In this document: positions 23,063 through 35,518 of the stretch, piece after piece
Layout of the letters: the number at the start of each line of letters is the position of its first letter
How positions within the stretch are numbered: position 1 is the stretch's first letter
Assembly: GCA_020744225.1 (NCBI GenBank)
Contig: JAGMWG010000002.1
Location: forward strand, 1,364,001 to 1,428,000
Source: Paraphoma chrysanthemicola
Lineage: Eukaryota > Ascomycota > Dothideomycetes > Pleosporales > Phaeosphaeriaceae
Reading direction: 5' to 3'
Length of the DNA: 64,000 bases
Notes under the pieces: generated by a model
The model's input: the letters and a program-made list of their open reading frames with translations, nothing else
What the model was told of the DNA's origin: nothing
The model's database searches: none
Program-made: the position numbers and the translations under genes

Positions 23063-25293
23063 CGCGCAAGATGTTAAAAGGAGAGTAAGATTATTTTGTT
23101 GATGTTGTGACTGATGTTGTGCGCTACTCGGTCGCATTTGAAACTGGGCAGAGCCTGCCGCATCCCGGCTGACCACATGCAAGGCGGGGCAAGCACTTCG
23201 TCCCAATAACACCGACTCCACAGACTTCAGCAAGCATCAGACTGCGAATTTGCGTACTTGCGTCTTACGCAAGTCTAGAGCGTGGTTAGAACGGGCGGGG
23301 GAAATGAGCCGGCGAAGAATGACATCACTTGAGTGGTCCGGCACTGAAGCCGTTGAGACCGTTGGTTATGGGACCAGGGGTTGTCCCTGGTGACCGGGTA
23401 CGCTAAATCAGTGGGTCAATAAAGCGAAGAAATTCAACGACTTTGGATTTGCTACAGGCACATAACGGCCGAAAGCCTCAATGGAAGTGAATGAGTTCGC
23501 AGCCGGGCCGTCATGGTTCGCGTCGAGTTCGCGAAGTGCGCATCCCTGATGACAGGGTTTGCTGACGGAGCATATCCCTCCATCTGATCGCGGAAACGAC
23601 TCCCGGAGCCTTGTAAATGACGTGAAAGAGAGTTTGGAAGGCACCGAGATTTTTTTTTGACTTTAGAGCCCGATGAAAATGTCATGTCGTTCCGTTCTCC
23701 CGCGACGTTGACCCGCTTCCCCATAGCCTAGTCGGTCCTCATAAGATTGCGTTCGAAATATCGCTGCGCGGCCAATCGCACTCTTTGACTTCTCGTTTTC
23801 TCATCGTCCACGACATGGCTCGGCACATGCTGTGTAGTACTGAATTCGAGACGAGTGCGCAGAGTGGACCACAAAATGCGACAGAGAAGTGCTACTCATC
23901 TCCGCCACGGTGAAACTCCCCAGCCTCACGAAAGACAGTTTTGCGCCTTTTTCCGGCTCCCCTGCGGTACTTTCCCTCTCAAATAATCAAATGCCGGCTT
24001 TTATCTCAAACCCAACCTGCACCTGCACCAGACACCTGCGCACTGCCTTCTCCGTGAAGATCCTCTACGCGAACCCCAACTCCCTCAACATTTCTTCTTA
24101 GTAGTAATCGCGACTCGCTTCGGATTCGTACAATCCCGCATAATCCCCGGGCAAGCCACTTTCTCGCGTTGCTCTCGAGTCATATTCACCCACGCACGAA
24201 GTAATCCACGCTCAAAATTACTTCACAGCGGTACAAGCGCCCAACCCACGTCGTTTCAGAGAGTGTATTTACACTTTCCAGTACGTTTCATACAAGTATA
24301 TATATACCTCCTTCCCCAAAGAAGCCGCTTCCTGGATTCGATCCCCTTGGCACCCAGGCATATTGCGGGAGAAAGACAATAATCATCGGTGCTTTATTGT
24401 TTCGTGTATATGCGTTTTCCGTCGGTGACATGGCAACATGTTGAATCAATAAGTTTCGTGCAATTCCGTGAAGCTTTACTGCCCTCCCATAGTTTGCCGC
24501 CAAGCATTCGCCTCAGACCGGTTGTATTTCATGGCAGCCACGCTTGTGAAATATTCTTTGCGCTTGAACACTGCTGTTGGAACACGTATACGTATTCTCC
24601 GTCCTTCAAACCCTCCGCTCCATGGTGTTTAGCCCGTTGAATCGTGCGGACGCCAAATCGCCCCAAGCCATCGATAGCAAGTGTGGAGGATGACGCAGTT
24701 CGTTGGGTCTATTTTGGCTGTGGTGTACATATATGACTTGGCATTTGGGATCCTGATATTGGTTCGTTGAATTTTACATAATTTCCGACGATGGGAACCT
24801 CATCGGGGCCAGCGATCAGGACACGGTGGTTCGCGAGTTGGAAATCTCAGGGGTAAGTATACATAACGCTATCTGTAGACTAGAGAAGCGGGCGCATCTA
24901 TGAGTGTGGGGTGTGACCTGAAGAGGAGAAGATGTTTGAACGGAGGTGGAGGATTAATCAGTGAAGGTATTGGTGGTCCTCATAGCATCTTCGGATCGTG
25001 AGGAAGGACGCAACGCGGGTACATCACGCTGGTTCAACGTGTGCACAATGACCAAAGAGAAACAAAATTCACCGTAGATAGTTGTACAGGGTGTGCAATA
25101 GTGACGGATCAACGGGTCAGGTACGAGAACGGGACGGAAAGGTAGTGCAACCACGAGTATGCGTTTGATCATCAGCACCCATGCAACCTGAAATGCCACG
25201 TACATATACACAAAAGGTAGCACCACATACCCGCCCCCATTATTTAATATTACACCACATGATGCTGCGCCCACAATCGCACCCTCCAATAAC
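23063..25293. other. intergenic, 2.2 kb, no supported gene
   Basis: This is the longest gene-poor stretch of the window. It contains short frames on both strands with no domain, splice pattern or repeat that I recognise. The right end is the 3' flank of the exo-glucanase gene. Confidence 0.45.
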
Positions 25294-26723
25294 TTAGAAA
25301 TTGGTGCAGTACTTTCCGAACTTGCGATCCGAGAGTGGCTGCGGGAACACGCCTCCATCCAGCAACTGAAACAAATCCCACTCGCCAGCACTGCCCTCGG
25401 TCTTGAAGTTCCAGAAGACCCAGCCGTTAGTTTTCGTCTCGTAGGCATCGAGTTGCACCTCGATGTAGCGCCGGATGCTGTCCTTCCACTCTTGTGACCA
25501 GGTAGATACAGGTCCAGATTTGCCAGCGCACGAGCCGATGTAGTAGGAACCTGGGAAGGAGCCTTCCATGCGGGAGCCCGAGTTGTAACCGTTTAGATGT
25601 TTGGCACAATCAGTGAGGGCACCGGACCATTCGCCAACGACTTTGGATGATATTAGCACGGCCTACAAATATTAATCACGTAAATCTACTCACCAGTCCA
25701 TTTGTCACTCTTGGCCCAGTTCTGGACCTGGATGTGTTTGTTAGTCAATGTTTTTCAGCAGACGCTACGCGGGACATACCGAGCTGCACATAAGGCTGAG
25801 ATGCTGGTCGACAGACATAGCCACCAGGCCGCTGTCGAAGATCTGGTACTCGTGGTGGTCGATGATGACATTCTGTGCATTGTTGTCCTGAGGTGTCAAG
25901 AACCCATTCAGCCAAGCGGGCTCCCAGAAGCCATCGTGGAACATGGCAGGTGTGTCGCTGATCTCACGCAGGTTGTAGTACGCATCGCGGTAGAATTGCT
26001 TCACCATGTTCTGATCCAACTTCGACAGGAACGGCTCGTTGAGCGGCTGAATTGCAACAACAACATCCTGCATGGAAGGCGTCGCATACTTCTCTTCGAT
26101 CTTCCGGAGCGCAGCGTGGGTGTAGCCAAGACTATCGGCGTCGCCCCAGCCTGGGTTGGCCGCCTTATGGCCACTATGATCGAAGCCGTTCTGCGACTTT
26201 GGTGCTCCGTGAAGGTCAATGACGATCTTCAAGCCGGTAATGCGCGCCCAGTCAACCGCAGCATCGAGATACGGCGCAGCTCCTTGAGCATAAGGACCCC
26301 AAGGATCAACGTAGCTCCAGTATCCGACAGGGATACGCACAATGTTGAAGCCAGCGTTCTTGATCTTCCAGAAGTCGTTCAGCGACACGAAGCTTTCCCA
26401 ATGAGGCCTGAGCACGTCCGCGCAAGACTGCTGGCCAATCTTCTCGCAGAGGGTCCATTCATCGACCACTGGGTAATCACCCGTGCTGTACTTCTCGAAG
26501 ATGGAGGGTGTGATGAAAGGCTCGAGGACTAGCCAACCACCGAGATTAACGCCGCGCACCTTGTCGCTGCCCCAACTGAAGTCGACACGACGCTCATATA
26601 GATCACTGAACTTGTTAGCATTGGTACCACTTTGGCGGTGATGCGCACAAACTTTGCGGGTGCTGCGTATACAGAGGTCCCGGCTGTCACCAACAGGGCA
26701 ACAAACGAGAGTTGTGTCCGCAT
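25294..26723 (-). CDS. secreted exo-beta-1,3-glucanase (GH5)
   Basis: Four exons (26723-26649, 26610-25780, 25727-25694, 25640-25294) give 428 residues; exon 3 is only 34 bases. A signal peptide (MRTQLSFVALLVTAGTSVYA) precedes the catalytic domain, which opens with VRGVNLGGWLVLEPFITPS, the signature start of fungal exo-beta-1,3-glucanases. The acid/base Glu is in QPLNEPFLSK and the nucleophile Glu in VVGEWSGALTDCAK. The latter is rebuilt across the third intron, which has a GTGCTAATAT branch site. The enzyme releases glucose from the ends of beta-1,3-glucan and acts in wall remodelling or feeding. Length and motif order match the family. An antisense frame of 276 codons overlapping it is a shadow. 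Confidence 0.92.
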
Positions 26724-27578
26724 GGTGTAGATGAGTCTGTCTAGGTCTAGAAAACTTTTGTAAACGACCGGAATTCGCGGTAAGGTCGCGAAGGTATCGA
26801 AGTACAACTATCGTCTATTGTAGTATGGCGAGAGGTAAACGACTGAACGGTGAAAGTGAATGCTGATATGATCTCACTTCGGACTGTGGTGGGGCACAGA
26901 CGAGAACGTGAGGTACTACTGCCTGCGCCAACAATACGCTGTGGCACTTAGGGCAATTATATGTGAAGGGACTGCTGGAGAGCGCATCGCGACTTCCGCA
27001 GGGTATATGCAGGCATGGCAGGAGCAGCCCGGCAACATCTCGTGATGTAACGATATTTCGGAAGGAGCGACTAGATCTTATGCGGGCGTTGATAGCAGCT
27101 TGGGCCTATCGAAAGATCGTATTGCAGCCTCAAATACTTGATGTTGGTCCCGGCAATACGGGTGGGAGCATGCGAGCGTGTTGAAAAGGTAAGGTCGCGT
27201 CGCGATTAGGAACTCGCTTGGCGCTGCTGATGAGTGTATGCTTACGCAGCAGAACGAGGCTGCATCCTGTCCACATCTCCTTTCCACCCGGTGATTCTTG
27301 CCTTTGCCATCGCTTCTCAGATTGCGGATCTTCGGGCACTAATTGTGGCTGAGGATCGTCCCGCTCTGTGTCACACCCGCCATCTGCATGATTCTCAAGT
27401 GCTCTGCACGTGGCTGCAGCTGCATGCCGAGCCATTGACAACCCGATGGTCCTGGTGAAGCGACCCCTCATATGCTGGTATCGAGGCAAGAGTCTACAGT
27501 CCCTCGAGGCAGCTCAGCTCATCGACGTCACAGTGCTAACCTGGGCGATAACGATTCAGCCGAAGCTTCGAAAGGTAC
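26724..27578. other. intergenic, 850 bases
   Basis: This holds the promoter of the exo-glucanase gene and the 3' flank of ALG13. A frame of 119 codons on the minus strand has no recognisable feature and I do not call it. Confidence 0.4.
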
Positions 27579-28282
27579 TCAGTCCATGAAACCTATGGTC
27601 TCGTCCATAATGGCAGCAAAGCTCTTTGTCTCACGGTGTTTGCCGCTGGTTATGGGCGGATATTGCGACATCTTGACGCGAAAGCCTTCGGACTTCTGAA
27701 TGGCAGGGCCGAGATCTCTAGGACTGAGATTAGATTGGCTCACATGAGACGGATGGCACAACGCACCTGACGTCTCCTCGAATGAGATAATTCGAGCGCT
27801 CCATAGCTACGGCAAGTTCCTCTTGGTGATTGTCCAATAAGGAGGTGTTGGGCACTACGATGAGCGGTACTTGATAGCGGAGCGCTGCAAGTATCGTCCC
27901 CGAACCTATCTACGTTACTCTCAAACTAGAAGGCGATGGGTTGGAGAATCATCATACCAGCATGCGATATTACCAAGCCTTTCGACTGTTGCACCAACAT
28001 GAACTGAGATTGCAAGCTATTAGGGTCGAAATCGATCCCGTCAACAATGAGCGGTCCATGTTCCTTGGATCCCTCAATGTGTGATCGCGCGGCAGTTGAG
28101 CTCTTGTCAAAGATGTCCTTCGCACTTCCATACTGGATTAGGAGATGTGTGTAGCCGTTTGATCTCAGCGCATTCAAGGTGGACAAAGATAACACAGACT
28201 CGATGAGCGCGGTGAAGGGTGCTGTGGCGCCGGTTGTTACGAAGCAGAGCTTCGATTGTGGGGTCCATTTCCAGGTATCCAT
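27579..28282 (-). CDS. ALG13: UDP-N-acetylglucosamine transferase subunit ALG13
   Basis: Three exons (28282-27958, 27905-27767, 27723-27579) give 202 residues. With membrane partner ALG14, Alg13 adds the second GlcNAc to dolichol-PP-GlcNAc on the cytosolic face of the ER in N-glycan synthesis. The N-terminal nucleotide-binding region reads [20 protein letters not shown]. The GT28-type signature [15 protein letters not shown] is rebuilt across intron 1, followed by [19 protein letters not shown], which binds UDP-GlcNAc in the family. The C-terminus MDETIGFMD matches the conserved fungal ending. The start is taken at 28282 because the longer frame has no ATG. It shares a 235-base divergent promoter with RSM24. 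Confidence 0.92.
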
Positions 28283-28517
28283 GGCGGAAGAAGTTCTCAA
28301 GCTGGTTTTGTTGGATACGTGTAATGAGAGCCCAAAATGACAGCCAACAGTAGCAGAATGCAGATGATTACTCCAAAGGGTATCAATTCGCCTAGAGTGT
28401 GAGTGTAAGACGCGCGCGGAGGTCGGACACTCTCAAGCTCCAATTGGCCGCACTCGACGCCAAGCACAACCTCACATCGCGAAAAGTTGTCTCCACACCA
28501 CCACCATCCACAACGCA

Positions 28518-29767
28518 ATGGCTTCATTACCACGGCGATTGCTGCTGCAATCGCGGCAATGTCCCTCGCGGATACGCTCCCGAGCAGCACCGAAACATAC
28601 ATCGCAATGGCACCGCCCAATCTCCACCACGCCCCAACGCTGTGCAGACGAAGATACCAAACCCGGCTCGGCGACCACCGCAGCAGCCACACCGCCGGCT
28701 GACCAAGTCCAAGCAGTAGCCTCCAAGACAGACAGCCAGGGATCTGCATCAAAGCAAAAAGACCTCTCTCCCGAAGAAACCACCGCCCTCCAACTCGCAC
28801 GCCTCGTATCCGATCTCAAAGCCCTCGACCCAGAAGTCGTGTCTGACGCAGTGCGCAAGGGCCAACACGGCATCCCATTCGCCACGGACGCTGAGCTCGA
28901 GAACGACGAGCACTTTGACATTGAAGAAGACGACAAGCGCAGAGTAGCAGCTGGATTTTGGGCCGAGGGAGAAGAAAGCATGGGTGCGGACGAAGATTAT
29001 TTCGGTGACGATTTGACGAGCCATGGACATGGAGAATTGGCTATGCATCGGATGAAGAGGGAGTATGCGCGGTTGATCGCGTGGGAAATGCCGTTGTTGA
29101 ATCGTACGTACCTACTTCTCCTTCTAACCATCCGTAAACATTTTGGTCAGACATGAGACGAGAGAATTACATTGCTAACAAACAGACTATAGAGTTGGCC
29201 AAACCTTTTACTCCACCTACATCCGCAACCCCCTTCCGCTTCCGCTACACATCCTACCTCAACGAATCCCACCCAGCAGCAAACAAAGTCGTCGTCGAAT
29301 TCAGTCCTCAAGACCTCGCGACCACACACAACCTATCCGACATCCAAGTCTCCAAACTCATCAAACTCGCCGGGCCGCGGTACAATCCCAATACGCAATT
29401 TGTGAAAATCTCATGCGAACAGTTCAACACACAAGCACAGAATAAACGCCACTTGGGCGAAACCATTCACTCGCTGATTGCGGAGTCGAAGACGGGGGAT
29501 ATGTTCCAAGACGTACCGTTTGATTTCCGACACGCCAAGGTTAAGAAGCGCGTAGAGTTTCCTGCGGCGTGGGCATTGACGCCTGAGAGGAAGGCGTATT
29601 TGGCTGCGAAGAGGGCTGAGAAGGAGAAACTGGATGACGAGAAGAAGAACAATGGGTTATTGGTGGATGGCAAAATTGTTGTGGAGACGAGTTTGCCGTT
29701 TTTGAATCAAGAGGTGGAAGCTGAGACGGTGCCTGTGAGTGGAGATAGGGGCAAGAGGTTGAGGTAG
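28518..29767 (+). CDS. RSM24: mitochondrial small ribosomal subunit protein Rsm24 (mS35 family)
   Basis: Two exons (28518-29103, 29193-29767) give 386 residues. The start MASLPRRLLLQSRQCPSRIR is rich in Arg and Ser with no acid residues, as for mitochondrial import. The core after the intron contains LAKPFTPP, PFRFRYTSYLNESHPA, KVVVEF and a helical stretch LIKLAGPRYNP, which I recognise as the mitochondrial S24/S35 family region. The C-terminal part is charged (RKAYLAAKRAEKEK). It is a structural part of the mitochondrial ribosome small subunit. Divergent pairing with ALG13 leaves little space, so the two may share promoter elements. Confidence 0.82.
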
Positions 29768-30057
29768 TGTTGACGTGTGTGAATATGTGATGAAGATCTA
29801 TGCTTGCATGTGGATGTGTATCGAATACGGAATTGTATTGTGTGTTGTGGTTGAAACACTAAAGATGTTTCCCCTGGGGTATCAAAGTGACCCGCCAAAC
29901 GCCGTGCGCCTTTTATCCTATGCTGCCATACCCTGGTACGTGTACTAATACATCCGAAGATCATTCCGTCAAGCGCTGTCCTTCAAAGTGAAGCTGTAAA
30001 AAGAAAGAAGCAAGTCTGTTGTTGGTACAATGGGAACAAAACCGTTCGTGAAAAGGA

Positions 30058-31208
30058 TCACGCTGTTGCTACAGCAGCGCCAGTGCTCGCGCGACTCTTT
30101 TTCGACTTGCCCTTCGGTGCCGGCGCGTCGCCGTCTTCACGCTTGCGTTTTGTAGGTCGACTGCTACCCCCTTTTGGCCGGTAGGCTGTGTCGTCCTCGC
30201 CGCCGCCCGTTTTCCGGCGTCCCTTGCCGCCCGCCTCGCCAAAGTTGGAGTCCTCGTCGTCGTTCTCGCGGGGGGCAGGCGTGCCACCTCCAATTGCGGA
30301 CTCGCGCTTGATGCTCTTGCGACTGCTTGCACCACCCTTATTTGGTGCAGACTTTTCAGACATGTTCTCGTGATGCGCGGCGTCCTTGTCTTGCAGGAAG
30401 ACCTGTGGTTGGTGTTTGCGCAGCCAGTTGTAGACACTGTCGGGGTTGCGGACGGTGAGGTCTTTTTCTGACAGAGGTGGGTGGGTCGCAGCGGTGCGGA
30501 TAGGGCGACCCTGCTGGATGGTCACATCGAAGCTAGGGTCTGCAAGCACTTGGTCCAGCGCAGCCAGATACTCCTCCTCGTGCGCCGGCGACATGTAGCC
30601 CGGCGCATGCTCGGCGAGGTCGATGCCGTCGACGGGCTGGTCTGCGAAGTCTGCCTTGGTGGTGTGCGGGACCCGTGCCTCGAGGCTAGCCAGCGACTTG
30701 AGCGTCTGCCGGATCGCGTGCGAATTGTGCAGCCGGTCGGCCTGCAGGGTGAACTCCTCGGGCGAGATGATGCCGTCGGCCGCGGCTGCCCTGAGGTCTT
30801 GCAGCTGCCGTCGAATCATCTCGGGGTCGGGGCCCGCGTCGGCGGGGACTGCGATGCCGGGCGGATCGAGGTTGAAGCGCAGACGGGCTGGGGCGCGCGT
30901 CTGCTCGTTGATGTCGAGGAGCATGTCGAGCAGCTGGTCGTTGCCCTCGGCGAGGCGGCGCGCGGTGCCCATGGCCTTCCACTCGTCGGTGATGAGGCGG
31001 TTGCTGACCGTCATGGCCTCGTCGAACTTGATGCGCATCTTGCGGTATTTGCGCCTGGCCCTGTTAGCTGGCTCTGGTGTTGCAGGGCATTCCGACGCGC
31101 CTACCTCCACGACCGCTTGGGCGGCTTCTGCGCTGCATCGGCCTCTGTGTGCGTGCCCGGGGCCTGCGCATGGTCGCCCTCGGGCTGCGGCGGGGCTTCT
31201 GATGCCAT
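30058..31208 (-). CDS. INO80 chromatin-remodelling complex subunit, Iec3 family
   Basis: Two exons (31208-31105, 31060-30058) give 368 residues. After a short disordered N-terminus (MASEAPPQPEGDH..), the conserved region starts at the splice junction: ARRKYRKMRIKFDEAM, then a helical stretch NRLITDEWKAMGTARRLAEG, as in the fungal Ino80 Iec3 family. The C-terminus is basic and disordered (RPTKRKREDG, KGKSKKSRAS), consistent with a nuclear protein. The family is known as a subunit of INO80, which slides nucleosomes and exchanges H2A.Z. It faces RSM24 tail to tail and ORMDL head to head. GC content is higher than in its neighbours because of Ala/Gly/Arg-rich segments. Confidence 0.8.
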
Positions 31209-31761
31209 GGTGGGTGTGCGGTGAAGGTGTCGTGGTGGAGGAGTGGGAGGAATAGTGGAGCTGGCCAGAGTCGCGATGCCATGCGGTCGGAGCGCGGCCA
31301 GTGCTCTCGGAGATTCCGTAGAACGTCTCCAAAAGAACATCACCTGCCACGCTTCTGGCCACGCCTACCACAACCGGCATCTGCTCCCTCCTATTTGCTG
31401 CTCCCACGCTCTACACGTCTCTCACGCGCCCTGCCCACCACCACCACGCCGCATTCTTTGCCATTCGCTCAATCGCTGCTGCGCGGACTGGCCGGAAGGG
31501 TTGCGTACACAGTAAGACCCTGAAAGGCCCGCCACGCCGCTAGCTGCTCCTGCTGGACCTCACTGACACGCCCGGCGAGCAGCAGACGGCCGACTTGCAT
31601 CAATATCTCACCACGCCCGCGCCCATCTCTACCTCCTCCCGCCCCCCCACGCCCAGCCAACCGCCAAACTGTCGCCCATACTCCTCAACCGCACGTCGTC
31701 AGGCTTGAGCTTTGCTGGCGATCCGCGGCCCCGCCAATCGAGCACCTCGCCGGCCAACACC
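31209..31761. promoter_or_regulatory. divergent promoter region, Iec3 and ORMDL genes
   Basis: These 550 bases between two head-to-head start codons are C-rich with CACCAC and CCTCC runs on the plus strand, typical of fungal housekeeping promoters. Open frames here are antisense and lack features. Confidence 0.35.
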
Positions 31762-32422
31762 ATGTCCCTCGAAGCAAAGGAGGCGAGACGGCGCCGTAGC
31801 AGTAGTCTTGTCTACAAAGAGCCCCCCGAGTCGCTCGACCAGCTCAGCGACCAGTCTGCCCTCCCCAACCCCAACGCCGAATGGGTCAACGCGAAGGGTG
31901 AGTCCTGAACAATATACACATGCCAAAAGGGATAGGGCGAATTATGCGGGATGCTAACATTCCCAGGCGCATGGGGGATCCACGTTGTCCTCATCCTCCT
32001 CGGCAAGGTCCTCTTCGACATCATCCCCGGCATGACGCAGGAAGTATCGTGGACCCTGGTCAACCTCTCGTACATGGCGGGATCATACCTCATGTTCCAC
32101 TACGTACGCGGTGTGCCGTTCGACTTCAACGCCGGCGCCTTCGACAACCTCAACATGTGGGAGCAGATCGACAACGGGGACCAGTACACACCCGCGAAGA
32201 AGTTCCTGCTCACAGTGCCCATTGTGCTCTTTCTGTTTAGCACGCACTTTACGCATTACGACTTGACGTTTTTCATCATCAACTGCTTGGCGACACTCGC
32301 CGTCGTCGTTCCCAAGCTTCCTTCGGTGAGCTGCTCGTCTCAATCGCAACCACCATTGCTAACAATCGCAGCTGCACAGGATACGATTCTCCTTCTTCAA
32401 CACGCCTCCGGACGACGCATAG
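31762..32422 (+). CDS. ORM1: ORMDL family sphingolipid regulator
   Basis: Three exons (31762-31897, 31967-32325, 32372-32422) give 181 residues. Orm proteins sit in the ER membrane and restrain serine palmitoyltransferase, the first enzyme of sphingolipid synthesis. The N-terminal cytosolic tail contains RRRRSSSLVYKEPPESL, the Ser-rich region phosphorylated in yeast to release inhibition. The family core follows: NPNAEWVNAKGAWGIHVV, then WTLVNLSYMAGSYLMFHYV and GVPFDFNAGAFDNLNMWEQI, then two more helices. The tiny last exon encodes LHRIRFSFFNTPPDDA. Length and four-helix layout match. Fungi outside the yeasts usually have one copy, so ORM1 is used here for the family. Confidence 0.93.
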
Positions 32423-33092
32423 CCGATCTTTCTTTCTATTGCATTGCTAGGTCGGGTGTAATAATATGTATTTCTAGTAATTCAGCCGCGCCGGATATCC
32501 ATTGGGTTGGATCGCATTATGGAGCGCGAGTGGCGTTGGGCAAAATCCACACATCCATACACATGAATCGGATGCTTTATTGATTCCATATAGCAAGCAT
32601 AAGTATCAACTGGTGCACATCACGTGTCGCTCGCGATACCTGCAATGACCTTCACAACGTCTCCACATGCGTATCAATTGACCGGCTGCATTTGCCGCAT
32701 GCTGACAACATCCATCACAGAACAAATGCAACGCGGCGATAAAGTTCGCCAATCAGACATTTGAACACCCCTGATTTGTACTAGCGTTACTGCGTCATTG
32801 CCATTTCGAGGCGGTCGTCATCGACCTCTTAAGATCAACATCTACAACAGTCCTAGCTCCAGCGTACAAAGTGCGACATTCGTTTTGCAGCGCTAATTTC
32901 TCGTTCCGTTCTCCATCACTATGATAGCGTAGAGCGACATTCTGACACTTCCGCTAAGACACTCGCTCACCATTCCTTATCGCACTTGTGCACTTACGAC
33001 AACAACCCACGTCTCTGTGCTCAGACGGTCACAAAGACACTCTTCCTTCGGGCCTCAATCTGCGGGTACATTTAGGAATCTGATCCTTCACC
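32423..33092. other. intergenic, 670 bases
   Basis: ORMDL 3' flank and promoter of the Na+/H+ antiporter gene. No coding region is supported. Confidence 0.4.
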
Positions 33093-34620
33093 ATGGTGTG
33101 GAAACAATTGGAGCCAACGCCGCCACATGTCACATACCTCACTCTCACGTCATTCCTTCTCCTGTACGCACTGTTCTCGTTGATGATCAGAAATCGTCTG
33201 CATCTATCCGAGCCACCCTTAGCTACCGTTTTCGGCATTGTTACTGGCCCAAAGGCGCTGAAAATCATTCGTCCTTATGACTGGGGTATGTTCAATTTCG
33301 AGACGCCAAAAGAACGTGAACTGATCATGGTAATCAGGCTTCAGCGACGACATCATTCAAGAAACGACGCGACTCATTGTTGGCATCCAATGCTTTGCCG
33401 TTGGCTTAGAGCTCCCTGATGGATACTTTGGACAGAAATGGCGCGCTCTGCTTGTGCTGCTGGGACCAGTCATGACCACGGGTTGGCTTATCTGCGCAGT
33501 CTTCATCAAGTTCCTCTTCAACACCGACATTGGCACTGCGTTGACCATCTCCGCCTGCCTTACGCCTACGGATCCTGTCCTTGCTGCCTCCGTTCTGTCA
33601 AACAGCCAGTTCAGTACCAGAGTACCGAAGCGTATCCGAGATCTGCTCAGCGCCGAAAGTGGATGCAACGACGGCGTGTCATTCCCATTTCTGTTCTTTG
33701 GGCTCAGCCTTCTCACCAAGAGCACTGCAGGCGGCGTATTCAAGAAGTGGTTCCTCGTCACCATACTATACCAGTGTGTGGTCGGCATACTTCTTGGCAT
33801 ATTCCTCGGCTTCGCCTTCAACTGGCTATACAAGTTCTCCCATTCCCGCGAGATGATGGGCCGTGCCTCGTACCTCGCGTTCTACCTGCTGCTGGCAATT
33901 TTCTCGATCGGACTCGCGTCTACTCTTGGAGTCGACGACTTTCTAGTTGCCTTCTGTGCTGGTCGTGGATTCTCGCATGGCGGCAACTCACCCACCGAAG
34001 ACACTAGGCTTCCTGTCATCATCGATCTGATGCTCAACTCGGCCTTTTTCATCTTTTTCGGTGCGATGATTCCATGGGAGAGCTTCAACCATTTGGAGAC
34101 AGTCACGCCGTGGCGCCTTCTTGGGGTGCTTGCGCTCATCCTAGCCTTCCGACGCATTCCTGTTGTGTTCGGATTATACAAGCTGAACCTCTTACCCTCG
34201 ATTCGCACTGCAACAGAAGCCATGTTTGTTGGACACTTTGGACCCATGGGAGTCGGAGCGCTCTTTCTCGCCATCGAAGCTCGCGCACAGCTCGAGACCG
34301 ATACATCACTACCACTTCCACATCCTCCCAGTGACCTAGACCCTGAGAGACAGAAGACAATTACCATGATCTGGCCGATTGTTTGCTTCGTAGTCCTTGG
34401 CAGCACGCTGTTCCATGGACTGAGCACACTTGTCATCAGTCTTGGAGGACATTTCTCGAGGCATGAGGGTGAACGTGCGCCATTGATCGGCGGAGAAAGA
34501 GAAGGCCTTCATGGCATGATATTTGACGAGGGCGAAGATGCCGCCACGAGTGAAAATGATGGCCGGAATGAAGATGAGGCAGACTCTGGCTACCGCAGCT
34601 TTTTGCAAGCAAGGGCGTGA
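33093..34620 (+). CDS. plasma-membrane Na+/H+ antiporter (NHA1/SOD2-like)
   Basis: Two exons (33093-33285, 33338-34620) give 491 residues with about 12 membrane helices. The start MVWKQLEPTPPHVTYLTLTSF and then RNRLHLSEPPLATVFGIVTGP match fungal Nha1/Sod2 antiporters. TPTDPVLAASVLS and the AESGCNDGVSFPFLFF stretch give the acidic residues of the ion path, and GVDDFLVAFCAGRGFSHGG follows. It exchanges Na+, Li+ and possibly K+ for protons at the plasma membrane for salt and pH tolerance. The cytosolic tail is short (about 70 residues, ending SGYRSFLQARA), more like Sod2 than the long-tailed yeast Nha1, which suggests simpler regulation. The intron of 52 bases has standard ends. Confidence 0.9.
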
Positions 34621-35518
34621 GCATCAACAAGCGTTTGTAAGCAGAGCTCGCACGGATCTACTTGACAGTACAGCCGCTATGTATGAGTGCGCCCACATAA
34701 TGGGCAATATGCTTCAAAGCTTAGTGCCACTGAAGGTGCCCGAGCGGCTGACACCTTCCCCGATATCACGATCATGCATTGTCCTTCTGGTGCGCATAGT
34801 GCGATGAGGCCAAAACATATTCTTCGAACAGCATCAATTAACTTGTATAGTTATTTGATAGACACATTACATCTACAATGCAAACGTGTTCCCAACCTCG
34901 AGCCCAGAACAATATTACTGTTCCGGTTTTATACATACACCACCCTTGACCCACAGCGTCCACTCAGCGCAAAACTGATGCATTGTAATAAATCGTTAGC
35001 TAGTATTCGCATTAAGTCACGATCCAATCAAGCAACACGACGATGTCCCGTTGCCGTTCCGACTCGAAGGGTAGTATCACAAACGTGGAACAGTTTTGCA
35101 TTTCTTCAAAGCAAGCCAACGCCGTTAATGGCAGTGCCGAGTATGAAAAGAATGAGGCGGCTTATGGACGGTTCCGAAATTTACTGCGCTGAATGTACTT
35201 TTGTTCAATGTTTGTCCGGGATGTCCTTGGATGAACTGCGGGAAGCGCTGAGAATTGTCAAGGAGGGAATAACACTTTGCGCTGGATGCGTGAGTTTGAA
35301 TTGTGCTTTTGCGTTGTACTTTCATTCTTGGTGATGTCAGCAAATAGTCGGCATGTATATAGCATACTAGTTGAATTGTGATGGTACGATAGAAAAGAAG
35401 CACGACAACTGGTCTCAAATTGCTGGTGCACAAGAAGGAGAAACATCTTAGACTTTGCCACAACTCGGTACAAAACATAGTGAAATACAAATGATAAAAA
35501 CTGGCGTTTTGCACTCGT
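34621..35518. other. intergenic between convergent genes, 900 bases
   Basis: A/T-rich. Open frames in it carry no recognisable feature and I see no repeats. Confidence 0.4.

Noticed and set aside
25702..26532. Open frame of 276 codons on the plus strand
   Set aside because: It lies antisense to the exo-beta-1,3-glucanase, which has a signal peptide, catalytic motifs and introns. The frame is a shadow of codon bias.
27130..27489. Minus-strand frame of 119 codons between the glucanase gene and ALG13
   Set aside because: No domain, no signal peptide, no splice partner and an overlapping frame on the other strand.
30481..31224. Two long plus-strand frames (247 and 210 codons)
   Set aside because: They are antisense to the Iec3-type gene, and their high GC with Ala/Arg/Gly composition explains the open frames.
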